64,000 bases of DNA from Polyangiaceae bacterium (GCA_041389725.1 JAWKRG010000004.1:970995-1034994); one strand, 5' to 3'; shown: positions 23,253 to 32,967, counted from the first letter of the stretch. The notes: a model not told the origin generated them from the letters alone. Program-made: numbers and translations.

Positions 23253-26200
23253 TCATTCCGCAGGTGCAGCCGCAGCGCTCAATGCTTCTTCTCGGAGCGA
23301 CACGCCGTAGCGTGCCTCGAAGCGACGTTTCACTTCGAAGGCGAAGCTGTCCAGCAGCTCGGGATCGATGGGTTCGCCGTTGAGGTTCAGGGTTAGCGAC
23401 GCCAAGCCTTCGCGCTCCGCAACGTGGAAGAACTGGGCTTCGGCGATCTTGTTGGGCATGCATTCATGAGGGCCGACGCTGACGACGCCGTCGATGGCGC
23501 CTTCGCGCCATTCGTGCACGGGGCCGCCGACGGTGAGGATGGCTTCGCCGGTGAGTTCGGGGCGTACGTAGCCGTTCGCTGCCTCGATGGAGTCGTGCAC
23601 GGTGGTGCGCGGTCCCCAGCCGAGGCTTCGTGCCATCAGTTCATAGCTGCGATCCTGGATGCGACGTTGCACCAGGGTGCTCATGGCGGCGCCGAAGTAG
23701 TTGCGCACGCCTTTGCTGCGACTGACGTGGTCGGTGTATTCGAGCCACTCCGAGAACGGCGCGAAGCGTGAACGAATGCCGCGCTGCTCCAAGCGATCGA
23801 TCACGAAGTCGTTGGCGAAGGGATCGAGGCGTACGTAGATCTCGCCGACGATGGCCACCGTGGGCACGCGCTTGTGTGTCTTGACCCCTCGGAACTCGCG
23901 AGCAGCGCGCTCCAACAGGGGACCGCAGCCGAACATGCGTCCGTTGGCGACCTGCAGCAGCGCCGCCGGCATGCTCAAATCGCTGCCGCCCGCTCGCTCC
24001 AGCAGTGCGAGGAGCTCGTCTTGGTAGCGGTCGAAGATGCGCTGAGCCGCGCCCGGTGTCCGCTCCACTGGTCGCACGTCGAAGAGCGCGCCTTGCAGCG
24101 CGTCGTAGGCAGCGAAGCCCGTCACGACCAGCGCCGCGAAGCCGCTCGGCAGCCCTGCGAAGTAGTCGCTGTCCTCGGGCGACCAGATCTTCACGCGCTC
24201 TGCGTAGCCCAAGCGCTCGAGCACGATGCGGTGCAAGATGTTGTAGGTACCGAAGCGGCACGGCCCGTCCGCCGTGGGCATGAAGAAGGCGAAGCGCTCT
24301 TCGGGCTTGGCTCGATCGAGCCGCGTGAGCAGGCTGCCGAGCGTGATCGCCATCGGCACGCACTCCTTGCCCGAGGTGTAGCGTCGGCCCAGGCGCAGCG
24401 AGTCGTGATCGGCGATGGGCAACACTTCCGCCGGCACTCCAGTCCCGCGCAGGCACGCCGCCACGGTTTCGGCGCCGTCCCCCATGCGCGGGAAGAGCAC
24501 GCGCTCCCCGCGGCGACGAATTTCGGCCAACGTGTGATCGCGCCCGCACACGCTGGCCAGCGCTGCCGGTCGTGCCGCAGGGCTGTCGCTCGCGCGATCT
24601 TCGCGCACGCAGTGCAAGAACGCTTCCACGCGCGTCTTGGTTCCCGCGTCGCCAGAGTGTCCGTCGGTCTCGACCACGGCGTAGGGCTTGCCGCTCATCG
24701 CATAGCTGAAGAAGTGCAGGTTCATGCTGTCGGGGCCGCAGGAGTAGTTGCTGCACCAAATGGCGTACTGGCCCGGCGTGCGTCGGACTTGGTGCACCGC
24801 ACGCAGGTTGCGCTGTCCGTGTCCCCAGTAGAGACCGCGGAAGGTCGGGGCCGCGTCTGCCACGGGGTAGCAGTCGATGGGGATCGGCAACGCGCCCTGC
24901 TCCCGCACCAGCGCGGGTACGTTCGAGTTCAGCACTGGGTTGTAGATGGTGTAGGGGCGGCCCAGCACGATCACGGCGACCAGGTCGTTGTCTCGAGCAA
25001 AGGAAAGCGCGCGGCGCCCGATCGCAATGCAGTCCTCCCAGAATCGGGTTTGCACGTCCCGGGCGGTCTGATACGCGCGCCACCAACTCATGCCGAAGGA
25101 GCCGACGGAAGCGGCCAAGGCCTGGCAGGTCTTGAGCAGCGCCGTCGAGTCGAGGTTGCCGTCGCCAAAATCGATCACGGGCGAGAGAATGCGCGGTGCA
25201 CCTTCACCGAGATCGAGCCCGAGAATGTCAGGGGAGGCCTGGACGATGGGGCAAGAGATGGCCGTGTGTTCCTCGCCGGCTCGTGGCATCTGACGCAGCA
25301 TCGGCACGAACACCGCATCGGCGCCGGTCTCCGCCAGGCTGGCCGCGATGCCGTGATACAGCTGCATCGGCGCGCAATAGGGAACGTTGGCTTGCTCTGC
25401 GCCGCGCTTGAGGGTCTTGCCGCCGCGGCCCTTGTCGTAGACGAGATCGCAGCCCAGCTCGTACAAGAAGGTGGCGAAAAAGGGGAACAGCTCTTTGAGC
25501 TGGAACTCGTCACTGAGAGCGATGGTCGTGTTGCCGCGCGATTGCGTGACCCGCTCCACGATGCCAGCGATCAACGCTTCTCGTTCGCGGAAGGGATCCG
25601 GAGTCAGATCCGGTAGCTTCTTCTTGCCGGTGCCCTTGTCCCACAAGGAGCAGCCGCCACCCCAAGTGAAAGTCTGCTTCTTGTCCTTCACCAAGGTTTG
25701 AATGCGATCGATGCGACACAGGTTGCCGCTCCCGCCGCAGCCCTTGTGGGATTGGCAGATGAAGTCGTCGCGGCGCGTGACGGCCGCTTCCAGGAATCGC
25801 TGCGCATCCACGCCGTCCGCAGGCAACGACGCCAAGTGTTTGCGCGCCAAGAGCGCGATGCCCAGCGCACCGACGGTGCCCGGGTTGGGCGGCACGATCA
25901 CCTGGGACTGCGTCTGGCGCGCCACGGCCGCGGCCAGGGCGTCGGCGGCGAAGGGCATGCCTTGGCAGAACACGACCTGACCCACCGAGCGACAGCCCTT
26001 CACGCGATTCAAGTAGTTCTGCACGATGGAGTCGTAGATGCCGGCGATCACGTGGTCGCTGCTCACGCCCGCGGACACCGCGTCGTCGATCACCTCCGCC
26101 ATGAACACGGAGCAGTGCTGTCCCAGGGACACGCCGCCCTCGGCTTCCAAGGCGCGCTTTCCCAGCGCGATCACGTCGCTGACGCCGCTGAACTTACGGC

Positions 26201-27545
26201 CCTGCTCTTCGATGAAGGAACCCGTTCCCGCGCTGCAGGCTTCGTTCATCGCGGCGTCCACGATGCGTCCCTCGGCGAGACGGATGTACTTCGCGTCCTG
26301 GCCGCCGATCTCGAAGATGGTGTCGACGCGGTCGTCGTAGTGCAAGGCGCCCTCGGCGTGCGCAGCGATCTCGTTCAAGACGTACACGCGCTCGGAGCCG
26401 TAGCAGGTCGAAAGTAACGAGCCGACGATCTCACGCCCGCTGCCCGTGACGCCCATCGCGATCGCGGGGCGGTGGCGCGCTTCGGAGCTCGCGAACCGTT
26501 CGAGCAGATTGCGCGCCGCACCGAGAGGGTCGCCGTTGGTGCGCAGGTATCCCTCCCAGGCGATCCCCTTGGACGCGACGTCCAGGGCGACCAACTTCGA
26601 GCCCGTGGAACCGATGTCGAAACCCAGGATCACCGCGGACGCGTCGTTGACGTCCGAGCGCGGCGGCGCGGTGAGGCGGGTCACTCGATTCAAGTAGCTG
26701 CCCAGTGCCGAGAGTTGCTCGAAGCGCGTGGCTTGGCCTGCTTTCACCAAGCGCGACAGGGGCGGCACGCGCATGGGTTGCTCCAGGGCGAGCATGGCCG
26801 CGCCCAAGGCATCCAGGAACAGCGCATCGTCGCCTGCCGCCTCGACCAAGTGCATCTCCTGAGCACTCAGGTAGCGACGGAAGTTCTCCCGTACGCGGTG
26901 GGAACGCGAAACGCCGCCCGTCAGCAGCACCCGCGGCGGACTGACGCGCGGCTTGAGCAGGTTTTTCACGTTCTCGGTCACCGCGTCGTAGAGCCCGGCG
27001 ACGATGCGGCGTCGGTCTTCGCCCTTGTTGGCCAGGTGAGTCATGTCCGTCTTCAGAATCACCGGGCAGCGCCCCGACAGCGCGGACGGATCCTCCACGC
27101 CTTCGCAGATGCGGCTGGCCTCGTCGATGCTCAGGTCGAATCGCTCCACCAGCTGGCGCAAGAAGTTGCCCGTGCCTTGTGAGCAGCGCGCGTTCTCGCG
27201 ATAGACCTCGATGCCAGGCCCACGCAGCTCCAGCACCGCGAAACCGTGACCGCCGATCGACACCACCGTCGCGGGCTCGTCGTCGAAGAGCTGGCGAAAG
27301 CCTCGCGCCAGCGCTTGCTTGGTCGGAACGCGGGGCAGATCGAAGATTCGGCTGGTGCGACCGGTGACGGTGGCGGTGTCCACGCTTTCCCACTGCCAAT
27401 CGCGCAAAAGCGAGAGCAGCGCTGCGTCGGGCTGCTTCTCGTGTTCGATCAACGCCCGCCGCGACCAGCTGCTCTCCGATCCGTTGCCGACGATCTCGAC
27501 GACCTTGATCGTCTCCGTCCCGACGTCGATACCAATGCTGCGCAT
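23253..27545 (-). CDS. 2-hydroxyacyl-CoA dehydratase activase-related protein (double BadF ATPase + DUF2229)
   Basis: A 1430-residue cytosolic protein. Two ASKHA ATPase domains of the BadF/HgdC type come first: one from residue 1 (IGIDVGTETIKVVE, RCSQGTGNFL) and one from about 305 (LGFDIGSTGSKLVALD, FEIGGQDAKY, EACSAGTGSF). In HgdC the corresponding Cys ligates a [4Fe-4S] cluster shared by a dimer; here both copies sit on one chain. A cysteine-rich link (CGGSGNLCRID, GGGCSLWDKG) leads to DUF2229 and a dehydratase-subunit-like C-terminal half (VIVLGRPYTIYNP, NYSCGPDSMN). Such proteins are linked to ATP-driven low-potential electron transfer and are oxygen-sensitive. GGAGGG precedes ATG 27545. 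The exact reaction of this long subfamily is unknown. Confidence 0.85.
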   Translation of the reverse strand: MRSIGIDVGTETIKVVEIVGNGSESSWSRRALIEHEKQPDAALLSLLRDWQWESVDTATVTGRTSRIFDLPRVPTKQALARGFRQLFDDEPATVVSIGGHGFAVLELRGPGIEVYRENARCSQGTGNFLRQLVERFDLSIDEASRICEGVEDPSALSGRCPVILKTDMTHLANKGEDRRRIVAGLYDAVTENVKNLLKPRVSPPRVLLTGGVSRSHRVRENFRRYLSAQEMHLVEAAGDDALFLDALGAAMLALEQPMRVPPLSRLVKAGQATRFEQLSALGSYLNRVTRLTAPPRSDVNDASAVILGFDIGSTGSKLVALDVASKGIAWEGYLRTNGDPLGAARNLLERFASSEARHRPAIAMGVTGSGREIVGSLLSTCYGSERVYVLNEIAAHAEGALHYDDRVDTIFEIGGQDAKYIRLAEGRIVDAAMNEACSAGTGSFIEEQGRKFSGVSDVIALGKRALEAEGGVSLGQHCSVFMAEVIDDAVSAGVSSDHVIAGIYDSIVQNYLNRVKGCRSVGQVVFCQGMPFAADALAAAVARQTQSQVIVPPNPGTVGALGIALLARKHLASLPADGVDAQRFLEAAVTRRDDFICQSHKGCGGSGNLCRIDRIQTLVKDKKQTFTWGGGCSLWDKGTGKKKLPDLTPDPFREREALIAGIVERVTQSRGNTTIALSDEFQLKELFPFFATFLYELGCDLVYDKGRGGKTLKRGAEQANVPYCAPMQLYHGIAASLAETGADAVFVPMLRQMPRAGEEHTAISCPIVQASPDILGLDLGEGAPRILSPVIDFGDGNLDSTALLKTCQALAASVGSFGMSWWRAYQTARDVQTRFWEDCIAIGRRALSFARDNDLVAVIVLGRPYTIYNPVLNSNVPALVREQGALPIPIDCYPVADAAPTFRGLYWGHGQRNLRAVHQVRRTPGQYAIWCSNYSCGPDSMNLHFFSYAMSGKPYAVVETDGHSGDAGTKTRVEAFLHCVREDRASDSPAARPAALASVCGRDHTLAEIRRRGERVLFPRMGDGAETVAACLRGTGVPAEVLPIADHDSLRLGRRYTSGKECVPMAITLGSLLTRLDRAKPEERFAFFMPTADGPCRFGTYNILHRIVLERLGYAERVKIWSPEDSDYFAGLPSGFAALVVTGFAAYDALQGALFDVRPVERTPGAAQRIFDRYQDELLALLERAGGSDLSMPAALLQVANGRMFGCGPLLERAAREFRGVKTHKRVPTVAIVGEIYVRLDPFANDFVIDRLEQRGIRSRFAPFSEWLEYTDHVSRSKGVRNYFGAAMSTLVQRRIQDRSYELMARSLGWGPRTTVHDSIEAANGYVRPELTGEAILTVGGPVHEWREGAIDGVVSVGPHECMPNKIAEAQFFHVAEREGLASLTLNLNGEPIDPELLDSFAFEVKRRFEARYGVSLREEALSAAAAPAE

Positions 27546-27603
27546 ACCCTCCTACCTTCCCGCGGCCCCGCTATCCGCTGTGTGCGCGCAGTGTAACCGG
27601 CCA

Positions 27604-27621
27604 ACTGACACTCGCGTCAGT
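27604..27621. promoter_or_regulatory. Inverted repeat upstream of the activase gene
   Basis: ACTGAC and GTCAGT are separated by 6 bases, 59 bp upstream of ATG 27545 in the gap between divergent genes. A similar TGACG-CTCA-CGTCA repeat occurs about 90 bp further on (27692-27705). Either could be an operator; no regulator gene is adjacent. Confidence 0.3.
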
Positions 27622-27816
27622 CGCGCCGCTCGCGATCTTGATCGAACTCAATTCTCGCGCCGCAACCCCGCGTTTCTCCTGGGCTCGGGTGACTGACGCT
27701 CACGTCATTTATCGGCGTGGCAAAGCTCCAAGTTTCGCGGGTCCCACTGGGCTCGAGCTCCAGTGCGCGCAGGCTCCGTAAGTGCCGAGCCCGCACGAGG
27801 CCGCTACCTTCGAGTC

Positions 27817-28860
27817 ATGTTCACACGAAATCCGACGTTGCTGCTGCTCGCGTGTCTCACGTTGCCCCTCGGCTGCTCGAGTTCTGATGGCGACGGCGAA
27901 GCGAAAGGCTCGAGCGCCGGCTCAGGCGGATCGGCGGGCTCGAGCTCGGGCGGCACTAGCGGCGCGAGCGGTGGAGCAGGGGGCGGCACGAGCGGCACTG
28001 CTGGCGTCGCGGGTGCGAGTGGTTCGAGCGCGGGCGGTGGTGGCAGCGCGGGCTCGGCAGGCGCCGCAGGAAACGCGGGCGCAGGCGCGACTGGCGGCAC
28101 GGTTGGAACGGGTGGGGGAGCAAGTACCGGAGCGTGCACCGTCGCCGATACGTCAGGGTGCGTCCCCAAGACCACTCTCACGTTCAAAGACAAAGCCTTC
28201 GTCTGCAGCAAGCCCCTGTCGTCCTTCGGCCCGCTGCCGTTGAAGGTGATCGTGGACTTCACGCCCGGCGTGCCCTTCACTGGGAGCAGCGCGGTCGACC
28301 TGACCACGGGTTGCGCTGGCGACGGCGACTCGAACAGCATCGATCTCATCCTCGACGTACGCGGCGACGGCAAGACCTACGGTGTGGGCAACGACGCCGT
28401 CAAGCTCCGCCGCGAGGCGGGCTACAAGGGCTCGATCCAGATCACGGGCCACGCGGACTGCGGACCCATGATACCCGGAGCCCACCAAGACGGCGTGCAG
28501 GCGCAGGGCGGCAAGGACGTCACCTTCGTGGATTTCTCCATCGGCGACTTCGATGGGGGCTGGTCCACGTGCCAGGGCGGTGGCGGAGCGTTCTTCTACA
28601 GCGCTGCCCAGGGCTACTACCCGCAGAGCGTCGACGTCGTGCGAGGCAAGTTCATCGCCTGCAACCACTCCCTGTTCATGGGCGGTCAGGCGAGCGGCAA
28701 GGTCAGCAAGGCAAGCTTCCGGTCCGGCCGCAACGATGGCTCGGATCCCGTGTGCATTGGTCTGTCAGCTTCCAACCCGTGCACCGGGGCGGCCGCCGGC
28801 GTGACCCTCAGCGGGTTGACCTGCGAAAAGTGGAACGCAACTACCAAGCAGTTCCAATAG
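27817..28860 (+). CDS. Secreted lipoprotein with pectate-lyase-like (beta-helix) domain
   Basis: A 347-residue lipoprotein. MFTRNPTLLLLACLTLPLGC gives Cys20 as the anchor, then about 85 residues of Gly/Ser/Ala linker. The remaining 235 residues include SIQITGHADCGPMIPGAHQDGVQAQGGKDVTF and VRGKFIACNHSLFMGG, typical of parallel beta-helix polysaccharide-active proteins, with several cysteines that may pair. No catalytic residues could be assigned. ATG 27817 was chosen because it starts the signal peptide; the frame is open upstream. It is divergent from the activase gene. Confidence 0.72.
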   Translation: MFTRNPTLLLLACLTLPLGCSSSDGDGEAKGSSAGSGGSAGSSSGGTSGASGGAGGGTSGTAGVAGASGSSAGGGGSAGSAGAAGNAGAGATGGTVGTGGGASTGACTVADTSGCVPKTTLTFKDKAFVCSKPLSSFGPLPLKVIVDFTPGVPFTGSSAVDLTTGCAGDGDSNSIDLILDVRGDGKTYGVGNDAVKLRREAGYKGSIQITGHADCGPMIPGAHQDGVQAQGGKDVTFVDFSIGDFDGGWSTCQGGGGAFFYSAAQGYYPQSVDVVRGKFIACNHSLFMGGQASGKVSKASFRSGRNDGSDPVCIGLSASNPCTGAAAGVTLSGLTCEKWNATTKQFQ

Positions 28861-28926
28861 CGCTGCGCGACATCGTAAAACGAGCATGCGTGCCTCGCGC
28901 TCGCGCCGCAGCCGCAGCCTCCGACG

Positions 28927-29184
28927 TCAGCAGCAGCCGCAGGGCTCGATCACGTAGCAGCACCGCGTGCCATCAAAGCGCGGACCTGCGCTCGCCGAGC
29001 AGCAGCAGTTGTCGGCGACGTCACGAAAGGGGGCGCACCCGTTCTGGTCACCAGGTAGGGGCTTGGCCGCCGTTGGAGAGAGCGGATTGGACGGTGCTTC
29101 CCCGCCGCGCTCGCACCCGGTTGCCCGCGCACCACCTTGCCCGCCTGGCGAATCGTCGCCGCCGCCTCGCGGTCTTGTTCGACG
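28927..29184 (-). pseudogene. Cysteine-rich reading frame without a start codon
   Basis: The minus-strand frame immediately after the stop (TAG, 29185-29187) of the small gene is open for 85 codons and ends at TGA 28927-28929. It contains no ATG, GTG or TTG. Its end is strikingly cysteine-rich: DNCCCSASAGPRFDG, then RCCYVIEPCGCC, with good G/C third positions. It is either the tail of a gene broken by a frameshift, or expressed through recoding. The remaining 28861-28926 shows nothing. Confidence 0.4.
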
Positions 29185-29388
29185 CTAGGCTCGTCGTCGC
29201 TGTGCCAGGCCACGCTCTCGGTTCCCGTTCGAGAGATGCGCCGCCGCTTCGATCCTCTCGCGGGTAACGCCAGGCTGCTCAATGCTCAAGTTGCCAAAAG
29301 CGAAGCTCAGAACCTGACGCTCCCGCTCTTCGGCGGTCATCCTGCGCGCCCGCGCGCGAAGAAGCAGGTCATCTAGTTCCTTGCTCAT
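29185..29388 (-). CDS. Small conserved hypothetical protein
   Basis: A 67-residue protein beginning MSKELDDLLLRAR and continuing RMTAEERERQVLSFAFGNLSIEQPGVTRERIEAA. This resembles a short family of unknown function seen in many bacteria (RMTxEERExQxxSFAYGN...ENxxxTRExV). The last 17 residues are not typical of it. ATG 29386-29388 was selected from the family-like N-terminus; the ribosome site is weak. Some relatives are antitoxin-like partners of neighbouring genes, but no toxin is seen here. Confidence 0.6.
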   Translation of the reverse strand: MSKELDDLLLRARARRMTAEERERQVLSFAFGNLSIEQPGVTRERIEAAAHLSNGNRERGLAQRRRA

Positions 29389-29490
29389 GAAGCCATCGTA
29401 GTGCTGATTGGCCCTGTTGACCCGTTTGCCTGCAATTCTCGCGTCGCGGTGGGCCAGCGTCCTCGACACCCAACGCTGCGGCGCGCCGGT

Positions 29491-30354
29491 TCAAGCCAGT
29501 CGCCAGTAGGCGTCGGTGAGCCGTGCGGCCGCGAAGGCGTCTTGGCGCAGCAAGAACGCGATGCCGCGTTCCCACCATCCCATCTCCGCGCTGTCATCTT
29601 CGACGAACTGCATCAGCAGGCGCCAGGTCCGCGCCGACGCCATGACCGCGTCGAGCTCCTCGCTCTGCGTTCGCGGGCTACCGAGAGGGTAGACCAACGG
29701 CTGCAGCTCTTCGCGGCGCGGACTGGTGTCGAGCTCTGCGTCGACGTGCATGTCGCCGTCGTGCACATCACCGTAGCCGCACAACTGGTGCCCCGGCGGC
29801 GCGCCCAGGTGTTCGTCCATCATCGACGCGAAGTCTTGGTAGGCATCGTCTTCGTCGCCCTCGAGGCCAAGCTGGTAGATGAAGGGACAGCTCGACGACA
29901 TGGCGGGCAACGACCACGAGGGGACGAGCGTGACAGAGCATGCGCGATACTCGTGCACTCCATCTGGGGTCGCTCGCGCCGTGCCTTCATCTTCGAAGTG
30001 CACGACCCGGGCACCATCGGGCGTCCAACCGCTCTCGGCGAGCGATACCTCGTCAAGGTAGAAGCCGAGCATCCCGCGCTCTGGCAGTCCGAGATCCAGG
30101 CCTAGCTCCGCGATCTGACTGAGATTCACCTGACCCAGGAAAGACAGGGGCCGGCCATTGCGGCTAGGCCAGTCGCGCGATGGTGGCAAGGCGGGCATGC
30201 CGCCGATGCGAGTGTGCATGGCGTGCAACTCGCCGCTCGCGGCCTCCGTCACGAGTCGGACGCACGGGCGGAGCAACGCCGAGATCTCGTCGGCCACGCG
30301 ACCAAGGTCGTACTCGTGGAGCTTCGCCCTAATCTCGGAGACGGGTTTCATCAT
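29491..30354 (-). CDS. DUF1963 (YwqG-like) protein
   Basis: A 287-residue cytosolic protein of the YwqG family. Recognisable parts are TRIGGMPALPPSRDWPSRNGRPLSFLGQVNLSQI, which is the family core, GMLGFYLDE, and the C-terminal GGYGDVH-like segment (here LCGYGDVHDGD). The function of the family is unknown; members occur near immunity and stress genes. Two adjacent ATG codons mark the start, and either is possible. Confidence 0.82.
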   Translation of the reverse strand: MMKPVSEIRAKLHEYDLGRVADEISALLRPCVRLVTEAASGELHAMHTRIGGMPALPPSRDWPSRNGRPLSFLGQVNLSQIAELGLDLGLPERGMLGFYLDEVSLAESGWTPDGARVVHFEDEGTARATPDGVHEYRACSVTLVPSWSLPAMSSSCPFIYQLGLEGDEDDAYQDFASMMDEHLGAPPGHQLCGYGDVHDGDMHVDAELDTSPRREELQPLVYPLGSPRTQSEELDAVMASARTWRLLMQFVEDDSAEMGWWERGIAFLLRQDAFAAARLTDAYWRLA

Positions 30355-30499
30355 CTGCGCCCACCATTTCTACACGTCGGCGCGACGCCCTGGAAGCACC
30401 CGTTGCAGCGCGCATCGAGCAAAACTTGCACAACTGCTGAAGTGCGAAGGGTCAAGGACGGCAGTTGCCCCGCGCCAGCCGCGGTGTCATGACTCGAGT

Positions 30500-31204
30500 A
30501 TGCGCACTCGCATGGCGCTCTTGCCGCTTCGGTGCGTCGCATGTTCCGGCGGTGGGCTTGTGGTCGTGCTGTTGCCGTTTGCGATCGCGTGCGCGACGGA
30601 GGACGGTCGCGGCGACGCGAATGCCGGAACTGGTGCCGCGGTCGGCCTGGGTGGCGGCGGTGGTACGGGGGCGACTTCGGGTGGCACCGGGGGCACGAGC
30701 GCTGGAACCGGAGGCGCGGGCACTACTGACGCGGGCGATGCCTCGCCCTTCGCGCACTGTGCGAACCAGTGGCTATCGAAGTGCACTCTGGAGGCGACGT
30801 GCCACGCCCTCGGGTGCGGCGAACCCTGGTCCCTGCTCGACGGTCAGGGCTGTGAGCGGGCGCAGTGCAAGAGCGATGCGGACTGCACCAGCGACGAGCG
30901 CTGTTTGCCTTCGCTGTTGGTGAAGCTCGGATGTCAAAGCTCGTTCGTCGAGCAGTGCATACCGGAGCAGGGGTATTGCAACTGCTACGCAACCGCGGAT
31001 TGCGCCGGCCTCATGCGTTGCGTACCCAAGGCCATCGCGCCCCTCAGTGGGGACTGCGACTTCCAGACTACGGACTGCGATACCTTGAAGGCCCACAAAG
31101 CTCTGGTGGAGAACCTCAGTCCGAGTTTGGGCGCCGAGGTGACACAGGCCGCGCAAGCGTGCGTCTCGAAGCTCGAAACCCAGCTGAGTCAGAACGGCTG
31201 CTGA
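30500..31204 (+). CDS. Cysteine-rich lipoprotein, function unknown
   Basis: A 234-residue exported protein. The signal ends at PFAIAC (lipobox), followed by about 45 Gly/Thr/Ala residues. The mature part has about 20 cysteines, including KSDADCTSDERCLP and YATADCAGLMRC, the repeated TxDC...C pattern found in myxobacterial surface proteins with Dickkopf-like or EGF-like disulfide units. No enzyme motif is present. ATG 30500 was chosen because it begins the signal; ATG 30512 is an alternative. Confidence 0.7.
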   Translation: MRTRMALLPLRCVACSGGGLVVVLLPFAIACATEDGRGDANAGTGAAVGLGGGGGTGATSGGTGGTSAGTGGAGTTDAGDASPFAHCANQWLSKCTLEATCHALGCGEPWSLLDGQGCERAQCKSDADCTSDERCLPSLLVKLGCQSSFVEQCIPEQGYCNCYATADCAGLMRCVPKAIAPLSGDCDFQTTDCDTLKAHKALVENLSPSLGAEVTQAAQACVSKLETQLSQNGC

Positions 31205-31347
31205 CGCGCCTCGGTTGAGTCTCATCCCATCGCTCCGGCGCGCTCCGAACCAGCGGAAGCTGCGCGTGCGAGTAGTCCAGCCAGGACCATGAACGACCCA
31301 AACCCAGCCACCGCCGCCCTGGCGCGCCTCGTGCACCGGGCCCAGTC

Positions 31348-31956
31348 ATGCGCTTGTCGTCACGAGCCTACGCCGTCACGCTCTGCGGGTTTCTCGCGGT
31401 CTCTGCAACTCGAAGCGCAGAGGCGGGGGGTGGCCACGAACGCCGTGAGCCAGAGGCACATCCCCGGGAGCACACTGTGCAAGATCTGCCTCAGCCGGAC
31501 AGCACCGACGACCGCGTCAAGCACTGGTACGGCTGGCAAACGTTGCTGCTCGACGCGGCGGCCCTCGCCACGATGATCTCGAGCGATTCCGACCGTCAAG
31601 CGGCCGGTCTTGGTGGCTACCTCGCTAGCGGCCCTCTAGTTCACCTGATGCACGAGCGACCGACGACTGCCCTGGCCAGCTTGGGAGTGCGCATGGCTTC
31701 GATCGTCAGCACGATGCTTGTCATCGAGAACGTCTCCTGTACCGACAGCTACGAAGGCGGAGAGGAGAAGACGGACTGCTCGGCGCTTTTCGTGGGAGTC
31801 GTGCTCTCGATGCTGGCCGCGCCCATAGTCGATGCAGCCGTCTTCACCGCGCCGGACCCGCAGCCGTACAAGCGCCGCTCCGAAACCGCATCGCTACAGT
31901 TCGGCGTGGGGCTGACCCCCGAAGCCCTCAGCGTGTCCGCGTTCGGCACGTTCTAG
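31348..31956 (+). CDS. Exported membrane protein of unknown function
   Basis: A 202-residue protein with a signal peptide (MRLSSRAYAVTLCGFLAVSATRSAEA). It has three later hydrophobic stretches (around WQTLLLDAAALATMI, SLGVRMASIVSTMLVI and FVGVVLSMLAAPIVDAAVF) and a C-terminal beta-like tail LQFGVGLTPEALSVSAFGTF. The closing segment resembles the terminal strand of an outer-membrane protein, and similar proteins are common in myxobacteria. I cannot assign a function. Confidence 0.65.
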   Translation: MRLSSRAYAVTLCGFLAVSATRSAEAGGGHERREPEAHPREHTVQDLPQPDSTDDRVKHWYGWQTLLLDAAALATMISSDSDRQAAGLGGYLASGPLVHLMHERPTTALASLGVRMASIVSTMLVIENVSCTDSYEGGEEKTDCSALFVGVVLSMLAAPIVDAAVFTAPDPQPYKRRSETASLQFGVGLTPEALSVSAFGTF

Positions 31957-32029
31957 ACTCGCGCCACCGCGTAGCGCGCTCGGTGGACCCAACTCGGCTA
32001 CCCCCAGCTACATTCGGCCGCAGGCCCAG

Positions 32030-32668
32030 CTACATGTTGACGTCGCTGGGAGGCGGGGTCGGCTCGGGTGGCGTCTCCGCGGGGGGCGATGGCGGTGGCG
32101 CGGCCGGCGCTGCTGGGGGAGCAGCCGGCGCGGGAGGAGCGGCGGCGCGGTGCAGGGTCTCGTTGTTCATCACCCACGTGCACTTGGCGCTGTACAAGTC
32201 CGGATCGTGCGGGCAAGTCCAGATGTAGGTCACCTGGCTGGTGCAACCGCTGACTCCCACGGTGACCGGATCGAGGTACTGGACGTTGAGCAGTCCTGGT
32301 TCGCAAGACAGGTCGAAGGCAGCACGCCGCACGATCGCGTCGTACTTCAACTTGCGAACGGGGAGCCAGGAACACGCATCGCTTCCCGAGCGCGCTCCGC
32401 TCGGACAGCTCTCCACCATCAGCGCATGAGTTCCACAGCCCTGGGCGACCGCTTGCCGAGGCGCCCCTGCGACGGAGCGCTTGAGGCGTGTGATCTCGTA
32501 GCGATCGACGTCGCCAACCTGGATCTCTTTTGGATCGCAGTTCAGCACCGGCGCCGCCGCTTCGCTGACTCGCGCTCGTATCCCGCAGCCAGCGTAGGCA
32601 ACAGCAAAGACGCCCGCTGCGAACGCGAGTGCACGTTGTCGGTTCCAACCGTCTCGACCAAGCGCCAT
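32030..32668 (-). CDS. Lipoprotein with proline-rich C-terminus
   Basis: A 212-residue exported protein. The signal MALGRDGWNRQRALAFAAGV ends at AYAGC (lipobox). The middle has cysteines in NCDPKEIQVGD, GCGTHALMVESC and the pair SGCTSQVTYIWTC, suggesting a small disulfide-rich domain. The last 40 residues are Ala/Pro-rich. ATG 32668 was selected because AGGAGAGG precedes it and because it begins the signal; an open frame runs further upstream without coding character. Function unknown. Confidence 0.65.
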   Translation of the reverse strand: MALGRDGWNRQRALAFAAGVFAVAYAGCGIRARVSEAAAPVLNCDPKEIQVGDVDRYEITRLKRSVAGAPRQAVAQGCGTHALMVESCPSGARSGSDACSWLPVRKLKYDAIVRRAAFDLSCEPGLLNVQYLDPVTVGVSGCTSQVTYIWTCPHDPDLYSAKCTWVMNNETLHRAAAPPAPAAPPAAPAAPPPSPPAETPPEPTPPPSDVNM

Positions 32669-32967
32669 GGGACCTGCCTCTCCTTCAAACGCGAGCCAAG
32701 GGGCCATGCTAGGCCCTTTGCCCGCGGGGAGCGAAGGCCAAGGCGCAGAAAGCCAATTGTGCAAAGTTTGCTCAATTGCCGAGAAAGCCATGTGGTTTCG
32801 AGGGAGTACGCCAGGCACGGCTGACGCCGGCGATGCCCCTTGGCTCACCGCGCGAATCCGCGGTTCTCCGCGCGCCCCTCGAAGCGAGTTACCGGGGCCC
32901 TGGGTGCGGTGACTGCCGTGCGTACGCGCTCCGCCGCGAAACCGGGTTTTGCCTTCCAAGCTGCTGC

